Assembly (NCBI RefSeq): GCF_000002235.5
Contig: NW_022145605.1
Span: forward strand, 32,735,774 to 32,799,773
DNA from: Strongylocentrotus purpuratus
Lineage: Eukaryota > Echinodermata > Echinoidea > Camarodonta > Strongylocentrotidae
Direction: 5' to 3'
DNA length: 64,000 bases
In this document: positions 8,852 through 20,700 of the stretch, piece after piece
How positions within the stretch are numbered: position 1 is the stretch's first letter
Layout: each line of letters begins with the position of its first letter
The notes under the pieces: model-generated
What the model was told of the DNA's origin: nothing
The model's database searches: none
The model's input: only the letters and a program-made list of their open reading frames with translations
Translations under genes and position numbers: made by a program

Positions 8852-11800
8852 CGACAATGGGTGATAGTTATGATAATGCTAATAGTGCTGATGGAGGAGG
8901 AGGGTGATAATGAGATAATGATGATAGTAGTGGGGATGATAATGATAATGTTTATGATAATGAAGGAGACTTGTGAAATTGGATAACCAAATGAGTGAAG
9001 AACAAATCGTGACCTCTGCCATGTAAGTTAAGCAAGTCTGGGCAGTCTATAAAGGGGAATACACTACCTTGAAATAATTTATATCTGAATATATGTGAAA
9101 TAAACATGCATGAAAATTAATGAGAGGGGATACATTGTGTCATTTTCTGCTTGTGTAATACTGTAGGAGTAATCATTATTTTCTTTGTCTTGTTTATTAT
9201 CAGGGATGAGCTAGAGCAGAAATACGAGGGCAAACTGACCAAGGAGATGAGCGGTCCCATGTTTGAGATTGTCAGTCGGATCATGAAGTGTCTGGTGGCA
9301 AGAAAAATCACAGTGCCGGCAACTTCAAGGGGTAAGTGTCGAAGACGGGTTGCCATGGTTACCCTCTATTTCCTCTTGTCAAAGGACCATTCGCATGCTG
9401 TATTTATTCATGTTTATATCCATGCACGAGCTTGCAGTATAACTAATCTGTTTTGCACAAGATATTCTGTTTAAAAATTAAAAATGAATGAGACTGCGGA
9501 TCCACCATTTTTGCTCTTACTTTCACGTACCAATTGCTTTCATTGTTTTGGGCTGCGCGTATTTGATATGGAATACAGTCTGAATAATCGGGGGTGGCTT
9601 GAGAAGCACAGCGTAAGATCGTTTATACACTCAAATTTAAATATATATATATTACGTGCATATCGTCATTTAGTATAAGATATAGCCAACTCCAATTTTA
9701 GAATTTTTCTTTGTGCCATTATAGCTCAACCTTGGCCTGTGGTCTCAGTAAAATGAAATGTCACTCATGCCTTTTTTGTATTGAACTGTGGAACATGCAA
9801 TAGTTATATAATAATAGTTCAAAATAAAGGTGAAACCATAAGCCTTGGTTAAGATTAAAACCTTCTTTGTGAATTTGTGCCAATTAATAATGTGTTTTCA
9901 AACTAATGTGGTTTGACTGTTCAGGCTTTTAACTGAACTAATTCTCGAGATGTGACTTTCATTGTCTGATAGTGCATCACCATACCTAGAAATTACATTT
10001 GGAAAACAAAAACACTTTAACCTGTTGACTACTAAATTCTCTCATTTCCATATGCTTAATACAGGGACCACCCGGTTCTAGTAGGCAAGGGGTTAAATTG
10101 ACTACATTTGTTTTATTTTCAGGGCCAAAGGAGCCCATGCCATCAGCTGCTCGTACAAGTCAAACAGCGGCTTCCTCTATCCACTTGAGAGGGGCTTCAT
10201 GTACGTTCATAAACCTCCCATGCACATACGCTTTGACGAGATCCAGAGCGTCAACTTTGCTGGAACCGGGAGCTTGAGGTACTTTGACTTCGAGATCGAG
10301 ACGCGGAACAAGACGACGTTCGTCTTCAGCAGCATAGAGAAGTGAGTTCGGTTATTGTCTCTTCTTGTTTTTTTCTCCACCTTTCAGTTATTTTTAAGCC
10401 TGGGGAGGCATGATGGCTCAGTGGTAGAGCTGTGGTCTCGAAACTAGGAGGTTCAAAACCAAGTCAATGCGCTTTTTTCCTTTGTTAATGCATTAATCCT
10501 CATTACCAAGTCCCTCTGAGAGGACTTAAAGCCATCAGTCCCCTGTTTGCTTACTTACAAGCATATCAATTCTTTCTTAGCACGTTTTTTTTTCTTCCAA
10601 AGTGGAAATTAAAAAAAAATTAAAATGCCAGTAGCTCATAATAATGCAAATATACATGACATTTTATCAGAACAATGTAGCGATGAAAAAAAAATTGTAA
10701 TTGTTGCCAATTTGAAAAAGTAAAAGGCGCCCAAGTTTAGCCCTGAAGAGATTCCTGTCATGGATGGGATAATAATAATAATAATAATACATGAGATTTA
10801 TATAGCGCCATTATCCATTTTAATTAAATGCTCAAGGCGCTTCAAAATATTAGGGAACACATTACATCATCGACAAAGAATTGTGTACATTTACATAAGA
10901 AAGAAAAATGCAAAATTGAAAGAATGAATGAATGTCTGTCTTGAAAACACAAAATTAAACAAATGGGATTTAAGTATGCTCTTAAAAGAAGTTGAAGATT
11001 CCGAATTCTTTAGCTCCTGTGGAAGTGAAATCCATAGGGCTGGTCCGGCATGGGCAAAAGCTCGTTCCCCCCCCCCCCCCATGATATCTTTGAAAGCGGA
11101 ATGTGTAGAAGACCAGAGTTGGTGGATCGGAGGGTACGTGTAGGTTGGTAGAGGTGAATTAAAGACTGGTTGTATTGAGGAGCTGTTCTGTTCATGATTT
11201 ATTATGATTTATTATGTTCAGGATACTATTGATTGTACGTTTGTTTGTATTTGACAGGGATGACTACACTCCACTCTTTAGCTACGTGTCGAGTAAGAAG
11301 CTCAGAGTAAAGAACAGAGGAATGAAGGGAGTAAGTAGAAAATTATGTCTAGAATGTCTGTGACAGGCCATTCTGTTTATATGCTATTTGCTCTACAAGA
11401 TGGCTGTATGGCACATGCTCCAGTGACAATCGCTCCACAGTCAAAGCCCTACACTAACTGAATTCACAACTTCAACCTTGGACCAAACACTATACATGTA
11501 CCTAACCTTAAAGGTAATACAAAGTTTTGGTATGGGGTCATGAATTTGGTTCAAATGAACATATTGGAAGCATATTCGATCCTACAATATTCAGTGATCG
11601 TTGTCGCGGTTGAAATCGAGTCTAAAGTTATGAAATTGTAAATAATAAACTCTTTATGTTGTATAGCTCCCTCTCAAGGTCAAGATATTAATTAAGCTAT
11701 AAAACAGTGTTTCTTGGCTAAAATCGACCGATTAGCTATTTCTGTTTAGAAATTATATATCACAACTACATATTCTGAGATTTTCATGGTCGCAGCTACC

Positions 11801-14800
11801 ATCGTACGGCCGTAGGCGCTATTTGAAATTTATCACAATTTACCGGGAGCACCCGTAAATTTTCATATTCAATTTTTCTCGAAAGCAGAAGTGTTTTAGG
11901 GACTAAATTTTCTAGTGCTTACAATACATCCACAGTGGCATTTAAGTATATCAAAATTGTAAAGAATCACTATCCACCCAATTTTCAAAATTTCCCAAAA
12001 CTTTGTATTACCTTTAAAGGCATTGTTTAACAATGTTTCAAGTTTTATAAATCTGAGATGCATGTCTTTACCGATACGTGTTATCAGTGTCTGTGATATG
12101 ATGTAATATTGAAGCCCTAAAAATTGTGCTTCAAAATGATCATGAAGTGCTTCAAAAGAGTAAAAAAAAATGAGTGACCAATGTTAATACCATACTCATT
12201 TTCCCCAATAGACTGAAGTGTTATAAAACACTGTTCAAAACTGTAGGTCAAACAGTTTTTGAAATTTTTAATTCCTTGCTAATCAGATGGGAGATAAGCT
12301 TGTAGAAGTCATGGGGTTCCTGACTGACCTAAAGGTTTATAATTATGATTTCCGCATGAGCTAAATCCAGGATTTTGTTTAGAATCTGAGGCAATGATTC
12401 CCAATCCCTTAACCCTAGCCCTCACCATTACTCTCTATCTTAGACAAAATTAAGTCACAAGAAGTTTTTTGTTGGAGCATATGTCTGAGCACCCCCACAA
12501 GATATCTACATGTCCAGTCCAGTGTAAATTGAAAGTGATCCTACACATTGAACAATAATATTTGCTGTTGGAATAAAACGTTGACTTGCACTACTGAACA
12601 GAACAAGAGTGAACAAGAGTGATTTCTATATATTCAGTTAGATCACTGTTTCTTTTTTGTTTGGTTCCCGACAACATAATATATGTTGTGTTTTGGTGGA
12701 CATTAAAGCTAGGTACTGATAATGGCGTATAGGGTCTGCAATCATAGGGGGTTTAAAAAATATTAAAAATCCTTCTTTTTTTGGTTCTTCTTTTAAATTT
12801 AAAGCGTAAAGGGGGAGGGAGGGGCTTCTGAAGTTCACAGTGACTCTGCTGCAGTAATGATCAATCTCTTATTAAACTGTATTGCTTTGCACCAAGAAAC
12901 GTATATCTGTGGCTTTTTTTTTTCCAATTCTTTTTTGGCATATCTGTTGTGACCGATCAGAGACATATAATCTTTGTATGACGTGTGTGATAATATAATA
13001 ATTCATGCATATTGATGATCTTTCCCTTCCCTTGACCAATCAGGATACAGTCAACTATGATGACATCGGAGACAGTGACGATGGAAACGCCCACGATGCC
13101 TACCTTGAACAGGTCAAGGCTGAAGGTCGAGAGAGGGAAGAGGGAGAAATTGACGAGAACGATTCAGACTCTTCATCAGGTAATAATTAATAGGACAGTC
13201 TAAATTTGTATTGTTAATAGAGAGATTGTGTTCCATAATTTTACTTTTCATCTCACCCTCTCTCTCTCTCTCTCTCTCTTTCTCTCACTTTCTATTCTCT
13301 CCATCTATCTCTATCTCGCTCCCTTGCTTTGTATACTCTCTTTCTTTTTCTATAACTTCTGTTTGTCTGTTGCTATTATTTTCTGTCTGTCTGTCTCTGT
13401 CTGTCTTTGAGTGCGTCTTTCTCTCTCTCTATCTCTCTCTCTTGCTGTCTCTCTGTCTCTTGATGTCTCTCTCTCTCTCTGTCTCTTGCTGTCTCTGTCT
13501 CTGTCTTTCTCTCTCTCTCTTTCTCTCTCATCTCTCTCTCATCTCTATCGTATCTGTGTGTGTCTCTCTTTCATCATGTTTTTTCTAGCTTTCTCGTGTC
13601 TTCTTCCTATTCATTCTGTAATCATAATAGAGTGGTGAAGTGTAACCATTAGGAGCCAGAGCATATAACACTGAGTTCCCATAGGACATATATTTATTCA
13701 GATGGTCATATCTCAGCCAATACTTAACATATTCGATTGGTTTTCGACATTTGGACATTATTTTTGATGTTCTTTCGGAAAATGAAGAAAAAATTGAGAA
13801 ATTCTAAAAATAGATTTTTATGACGTCACAGCTTCGGTACTCTATAGCAATTATATTTTATGGAAGCTTTAGCATTTAAATGCAATGAATAAGTCCAATT
13901 TTATTATGCCTCCGTTACGAAGTAGCCAGAGGCATTAATGTTTTCGGGTTGTCCGTCCGTCCGTACGTCTGTATGTACGTACGTACGTCCCGTTCTCGTG
14001 ATCGCGTTATCTCAAGAACCGACTGATGGATTCCTACCAAACTTTGGTCATGTATGTAACTTGCAGAGCCTATGAACTGATTAGATTTTAGGGTCACGAG
14101 GTCAAAGGTCAAAGGTCACAGGGCTCATTATGTATGCAAAAATAGCTTGTGATTGCGTTATCTCAAGAACTGATTGATGGTTTCCTGCCAAACTTAGGTT
14201 ATGTATGTATCTTGCAGAGCCAATGAATTGATTAGATTTTGGGGTCAAGGTCAAAGGTCATGGGGCTCATTATGTATGCAAAAATAGCTTGTGATTGCAT
14301 TATCATTAGAACCGATGGATGGATTACCATCAAACTCAAGACATGCATATATATGTATTTTGCATTTGAGGTCATGAGTTCAAAGATCAAAGGGTCATAC
14401 ATGTATATGAGAAATAGCTTGTATAATCACGATATTCTGAGAACCTGTTATGGATTACAACCGAACTTGAATTTGAAATATTTTTTCCGTTTGGGTTTGT
14501 AAAATTGCTCTATGATGGAGGCATCACTTTCGACTGCGCGCAGTCGAAGTTCCATCTAGTTTCTCATATACCTGGGGAGTGTTACATAAAGACTAAGATC
14601 AACTTTAAGTTGGACTTAATTATGGCAGGCTGTTCTTGTCATTGTTTGCTCTCACCATTATGATCTCCAGATAATATTTTTTCCTTCAATAATGAATTAT
14701 CAAAAAATGCAAATTCTGTAGATCTATGACCATGTTTTTGTACGTCCCTTGAGAGACAAATGCCAGTAAATTGTGAGATCAAACAGTGGCATGAACCGCC

Positions 14801-17761
14801 CGCCATAGTTAAGTCGATCTTAGTGTTTGTGAAACACTTCTCTGATGTTATACTCAAGGAGTTCTCTCTAATACATTCTCAGAGTGATTCCTTGATCTTT
14901 GTTATTTTAACCATCACTTTGCTTTCTCAATTTATTTTTCAGATGAAGATTTCAATCCGTTGGAAAGTGCAAGTGATGTAGCTGAAGAGTAAGTAGCAAC
15001 ATGTTCTATGGTTGTCAATATTTAAAGGGAAATCCATTTTTTGGATTCTTTATTTCATTGTTGAATTGGGTATTTAGTTATTCATTGGAACAAACCTCAA
15101 ACACATATGCTTCATTCGTGAGAAAAATTATTTTTAATGATTTCAAACGGATTTACTGTATATTGCGGGAAAGGATTTCCAACTCAAAGACTTATTATTA
15201 TGATACAGTCACACCTGTCTATTGCGACCGCCCAATGGAAACAAGAAAAGTGGTCTGTACAGACAGGTGGCCTTTATGTACAGGTTCCTAATAGTACATG
15301 TTTCAATGAGAAACCATTTTCATGGATAACAAAAAAGGTTGTCTTTGTAGACAGGTGGTCACTAAAGCAGGTTTGACTGTTTGTAGATATACTGGTCTTA
15401 AATTTTGAATAGTTTATTATTTTAGCTACCTTTGTTTCCCCTTCTTCTTCTTCAAATTTCCAGATATGACAGCAACATTGAGACACATACATCCGGTTCT
15501 GATTCCGACTACACGGCAGGAAGCGGAGAGGACGAAGCCGACGACGACAACTACATGAAAGAACGTGAAGAGAGGAGAGAGAGGAAAAGGCAGGAGAAGG
15601 AGAAGGAGAAGAGCAAAGCAAAGCAGAAGAAGAGAACCAAGAAATCGGTAAGCTGTTGACAAAGCAAGATAAATACTCAAAGGATAATAATAAAATGTCT
15701 TGCCAAAGTACATACATGTACATGTACTTTATTTGTCGCAACTTGCCATTTATTTATTACACAAAAGAAGAAAAAAATTCTGCCAGGGTTTTCTACAGCA
15801 TATGCGAACAGTCCTTAAAAATAACATTTTCATGGGGGCAGTTTTCACACATTTTTTTTCTTCTTCGAGAGTTTTCCTTAGCTAATCACTCACTGTTCCC
15901 CTTTGACTTTTGATTACACCATAGTCGGACAAACCCAGGAAGAAGGTCAAGCAGGAGAGGACGCCAACCGACCCAAGAGGCCGACGACCGGCTACATGCT
16001 GTGGCTCAACGACCAGCGCGAGGACATCAAGGAGCAGTTCCCGGGCATCAGCGTGACAGACCTCACCAAGAAGGCGGGAGAGATGTGGCAGAAGCTGGGA
16101 GACACCGGCAAGGCCAAGTGGAACGAGATCGCCGGCGAGAAGAAGAAGGAGTACGAGATCGCGATGGAGGAGTACAGAGAGAGGGCAGCGGAAGAAGGAT
16201 ATGAACCTGCAACTGTAAGGTGAGTGTTCAACCTTTCGTTTGTCATGGTTCTAGGACACCTACCTCCTGGACAACCACCCCTAGGATAACTATCCCCTAG
16301 GACAAGTCCCCCCCAGACAACTACCCCCTACGACAACCACCCCCAGACAATTACCCCCTACGACAACCATCCTCTAGGACAACTACCCCCGGACAAGTAT
16401 CCTAGAGGATAGTTGTCCGGGGGGTAGCTGTCAGGGGGGGGGGGGGTGGAGGGGGGGGGGGTAGCTGTACAGTGGGTAGCTGTCCAGAGGTAGTTGTCTG
16501 GGGGGTAGTTGTCCTAGAGGGTGGTTGCCCTAGGGGATAGTTGTCCGGATACGGTTTGTCATCAGTGCTGATTGCCCCATGTGCTGGCATGCCTCGAGGG
16601 CTGATCGGCACAAACAGTAAACATACATTAAGGAAGGACTTTTTTTTGTGCATGGCAAAATCCATGAGCAGTATTTAAGGCTCTTCTAATCTTCAGTGGC
16701 AACATGGTAACACTTGGTTACACATCTGAACATGCGTGTAGTTCTTTTCTACTATACAGTAAAATTGACAAAAGACTTAACTCCGTTTCGTTGACAATCA
16801 GCCGTGCATGAAGTCTTTCGTGTACGGCTGATTGTCAACGAAACGGAGTTTAAGTCTTTAGTTAATTCTGTTTGTTGCTACAGCAGACAGCCAGTGAAAA
16901 CGAATTTGTTTAATAAAATATGGAAATGCAAGCACTACTTTAAACAAACAGAACTTTGTTATTCCTACCTCATTTTTCCTGACTGAGGTGTCATATGAAA
17001 GGGCAGAATCTCAACTTTCTAGAAATGTGATTTTCTCTTTATAATTCAGATACCGTCCGCCAAATGACTTTTTGATTTCCTCTCTTCAAATTCATTTTAA
17101 CCACTCATGCGTGAAATATGGATTATAAGAGTTGCATCAAATGAAAGAGGAAGATCTAAGCTTTACAAATATGTGTCATTTATCAATTATAATTGTGATT
17201 AAGTTAAGATAAAACATTGATAATTCTCGTTTCATTTTTTCTGGGACTCACTGTATATTGCTACTATATATGGGTGATCCACTGCTCCTAGTGATTTACC
17301 CACGATCCTTTGTATTGCATCCACAGTGGCGGCAAGAAGACCAAGTCAAGCTCGGGCAAATCCAAACCCAAAAAGACATCGCCAAGCCCCAAGAAATCCA
17401 GCGCCGGATCGGGAGGAAACTACAAGAGCAAGGAATACATTTCATCAGAATCGTCCAGCGATAATAATGACGAGGTATGGGATGATTAAGATGATTGATT
17501 AATTGATGATGATGATGATGATGATTATGATGAAGATGATTATGATGATAGTTAACAATGATGATGATTATGATGAAGATGATTATGATGATAGTTAACA
17601 ATGATGATGATTGATTGATGGTGGTAGTGGTGGTGGTGGCAGTGATGAGGAGGAGGAGGAAACTATAAGAGCAAGAAATATATCTCATGGGAAGATGAGG
17701 ATGATGATGATGAGGATGATGACGATGACTAGGATGGTGATGATAATGATGATGATTATGA

Positions 17762-17792
<31 letters not shown>

Positions 17793-20700
17793 AAGGATAA
17801 AGGCAAGGTATACATCTCATCTCAACCATCCAGTTACGATGATGACTATAAAGATGAGGGATGGGATATAAGAGTGAGTTGCTAGAGAGGTGTTGGTGAT
17901 GATAATACGTGACCAAGCATCATCCTTCCCTACCACACCTACCGTGCTAAAACTTCCTATCAAAAAGTAATGACCCATGGCTAAAAGTGATGATGTACAG
18001 CTAAGATGCGTGTATGCTTATCTCTGGTGCATACAAAAAAACAATGCAATGAAATGTTCGTGTTTCAAATGGCAAGGACATTAATGCGCATACCGAGACT
18101 GTTTGGCTGCACTTACATGTATGTGTCGTCATCCAATAGAGCAAATGGCGGTCTCCTTGACTATACCACAGGGGCATTGTGATTGGCTTTTTCTTATTTC
18201 TCGACTTCATATTCGTATCCCCTACCCATTTTATGAAACCATTGAGTCATGTTTTGGAGTTTTTTTTCTTAGTGATGTGCACTACACATGGTAAAGTCAC
18301 AATTAGCCGGATAAGGAACTTGGCAAGTCTCGTACCTCAACCGATTTTGACTTTCATAGAGCTTCAAGACTTTGGTGGTAAGCGCTTAATAAGCACCGTT
18401 TTTAGTATTATTATTATTATTATTATTTTTATTTTTCACTAATGCACTCAAAAACATGAATTATTTATGTTAACACAAACAGGCACAATTTAATTCTTGT
18501 TATTGTCGAAAGTCTAGGAGAGCAGCGCCTTGTAACCTTTGGAAAAGGCGCTATATAAATCCAATTATTATTATTATTATTATTTTTATATACATGTAGT
18601 TCTGAGCCCATTTCTTGACGAGGCATGATTCAATGCGATCATAGATTTGAGGAGGTGCTTATAGCTAGCAGAGGAGCTATTGACATGTTCCACCTGAAAA
18701 AGTACAATCACCTCCATCCATGTGTATCAGCAGTATCCGGTCCATGTGTAATGTCAGGGCAGGAAACCCATTTAGGTTGAACGATATCCTCACGTTTCCT
18801 GTCTCTCTCTCGATTTAATGGTGTGACAGGTGATCAGGCCCTGATCACGGTGGTCCTCACACAAAATTTTAACCCTTTATACACCACACAAATAATCTCT
18901 GTGTGCCACAGTGAGTGATTTAAAGTTGGGTGATAGTGTTTAGAGCAGTCAAGACCTCTTAAATCGAGCTAAAAATTTGCTTGTGAAATTAAGAGCCCGA
19001 TACCGATATCAATATCAATAGCTTAACACTAACGCCGAACTGGAAATCAACATTTGCTTAATCCCTAGGGGCTAGTGTTAGAGAATAGGACATTTGTACA
19101 TAAAATATTAACACCAGCCACAAAGGTTGGTTCAGCAGATGACAACTTTGCAAAATTGATAACACTAGCTACCGAAAGTTGGCGATATATTCAGAGATCA
19201 AAGCCTTTTAACACCAGCTTATTTCCATTTCTGTGTTTAGGGCTGCTGTGAGTGTTTACACTAACACCAGCCCTAAACACCCAACTTGACATCACTCGTT
19301 GTATTCATTATGGGATAGATATACCAAAGGCTTCCATATTACCAGTGCAGATTAATCTTTACCAGTGTGAAGTGAGTTGTCATGGAGATACTCAAGAGCA
19401 GAAATGGGTAATTTAGCAAAGTCGTTGTATTGCACAAAGTAATAATCCTTCCACCAAGTGGTGCCTGTTAAATTTTGTGCAAAATTACATGTGTGGCAAA
19501 CAAAACAAGCGACCATGCAGAGAGGCGAAGAAAGCAATAAAAGGGTTTATAAACATCTAAAATTGCAACCCAGAGGAGAATGAGTATGAGCTGCTGTGCA
19601 AAGCGCGAATGACAAGCATGAAGCACAATGTCCCTTGCAACCCTGATCCACCTCTAGATTTCTTCAATACTCTCTCGCCTCTCGTGCAATCTAACCATTT
19701 TCAGACAGTATTTAAATTAATGATGAATGCTTTACCATGATTTTTTCCTGACCAAGATTTGGAATTTCCAATGACTGTGATCCCAATGAATTTGTTATTT
19801 CCTTTTGTGCGGTTACTGAAAGTTTTGGCCTTTATTTATTTATTTTGTTGTGATATTTGGAAATGCACAAGGATAAGCTCCCATTCTATTATTATTGCGA
19901 TTACAGGTGTCTGACCCGATTGTGGTACCAAACATATATACATGTAGCTGTGATTACCTGTCTAACAAATTGGTCTTCACTCTTGATATTTTTTTTTGTT
20001 TTAAATGATATTTTATTTCCTTCCTCATAATTTCACATAACAAGAAATTATCAAATTAAGCAATATAAATTAAGATCTTTGATACAAGACACTTCATGAG
20101 TTACATCAATCAATGAACATAGAAAAAAAAAAAAAAAAAATGTTCTTGCATGTAACAGTGTATAATCAAAATAACAGTAGAGGAAGGTTTAAAGTGTAGA
20201 TTTTTTTGTTTTAAATGATATTTTATTTCCTTCCTCATAATTTCACATAACAAGAAATTATCAAGATAAGCAATATAAAACAAGATCTTTGATACAAGAC
20301 ATTTCATAAGTTACATCAATCAATGGACATAGAGAAAAAAAAGGAAAAAAAAAAGAAAAAAAAGTCTTGCATGTAACAGTGTATAATCAAAATAACAGTA
20401 GAGGAAGGTTTAAAGTTACATATTACCATCCTATCACAACACTCTCACCCCCCCCCCCCCCCCCCCCCCTAGCCCACCCACACCACACCCCCTTTCACAC
20501 ACATAAACACACATACAAATACAAACACACACTGCATGCAACCTGTTCCCTCAACTCACACCACACAAACTCTTCACCCCCCCCCCCCCCCCCCCCCTAG
20601 CCCACCCATCTCACACCCCCTACACGCCGACACACACGCTGCATGCAACCTGTTCTGGTTTGTCCACCTGTACACGAGAGAGAATTATTGATATGAAGGA

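Larger units (their letters stand above)
16220..17326 (+). other. SSRP1 intron with inverted minisatellite, hairpin and MITE remnant
   Basis: Holds the structures listed at 16245-16555, 16771-16859 and 16985-17253. Nothing else is seen. Confidence 0.8.

Noticed and set aside
8340-8907. Long Asp-, Met- or Ser-rich frames
   Set aside because: All come from the (GAT)n microsatellite read in different frames or strands.
10428-10456. Possible tRNA gene (A and B boxes)
   Set aside because: No cloverleaf closes and a SINE body follows; it is a tRNA-derived SINE.
13211-13638. Leu/Ser-rich frames that look like membrane proteins
   Set aside because: Translations of a CT/TCTG microsatellite in an SSRP1 intron.
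17296-17916. 206-codon His-rich minus-strand frame
   Set aside because: Antisense of the SSRP1 penultimate exon joined to GAT repeats read as ATC/CAT.
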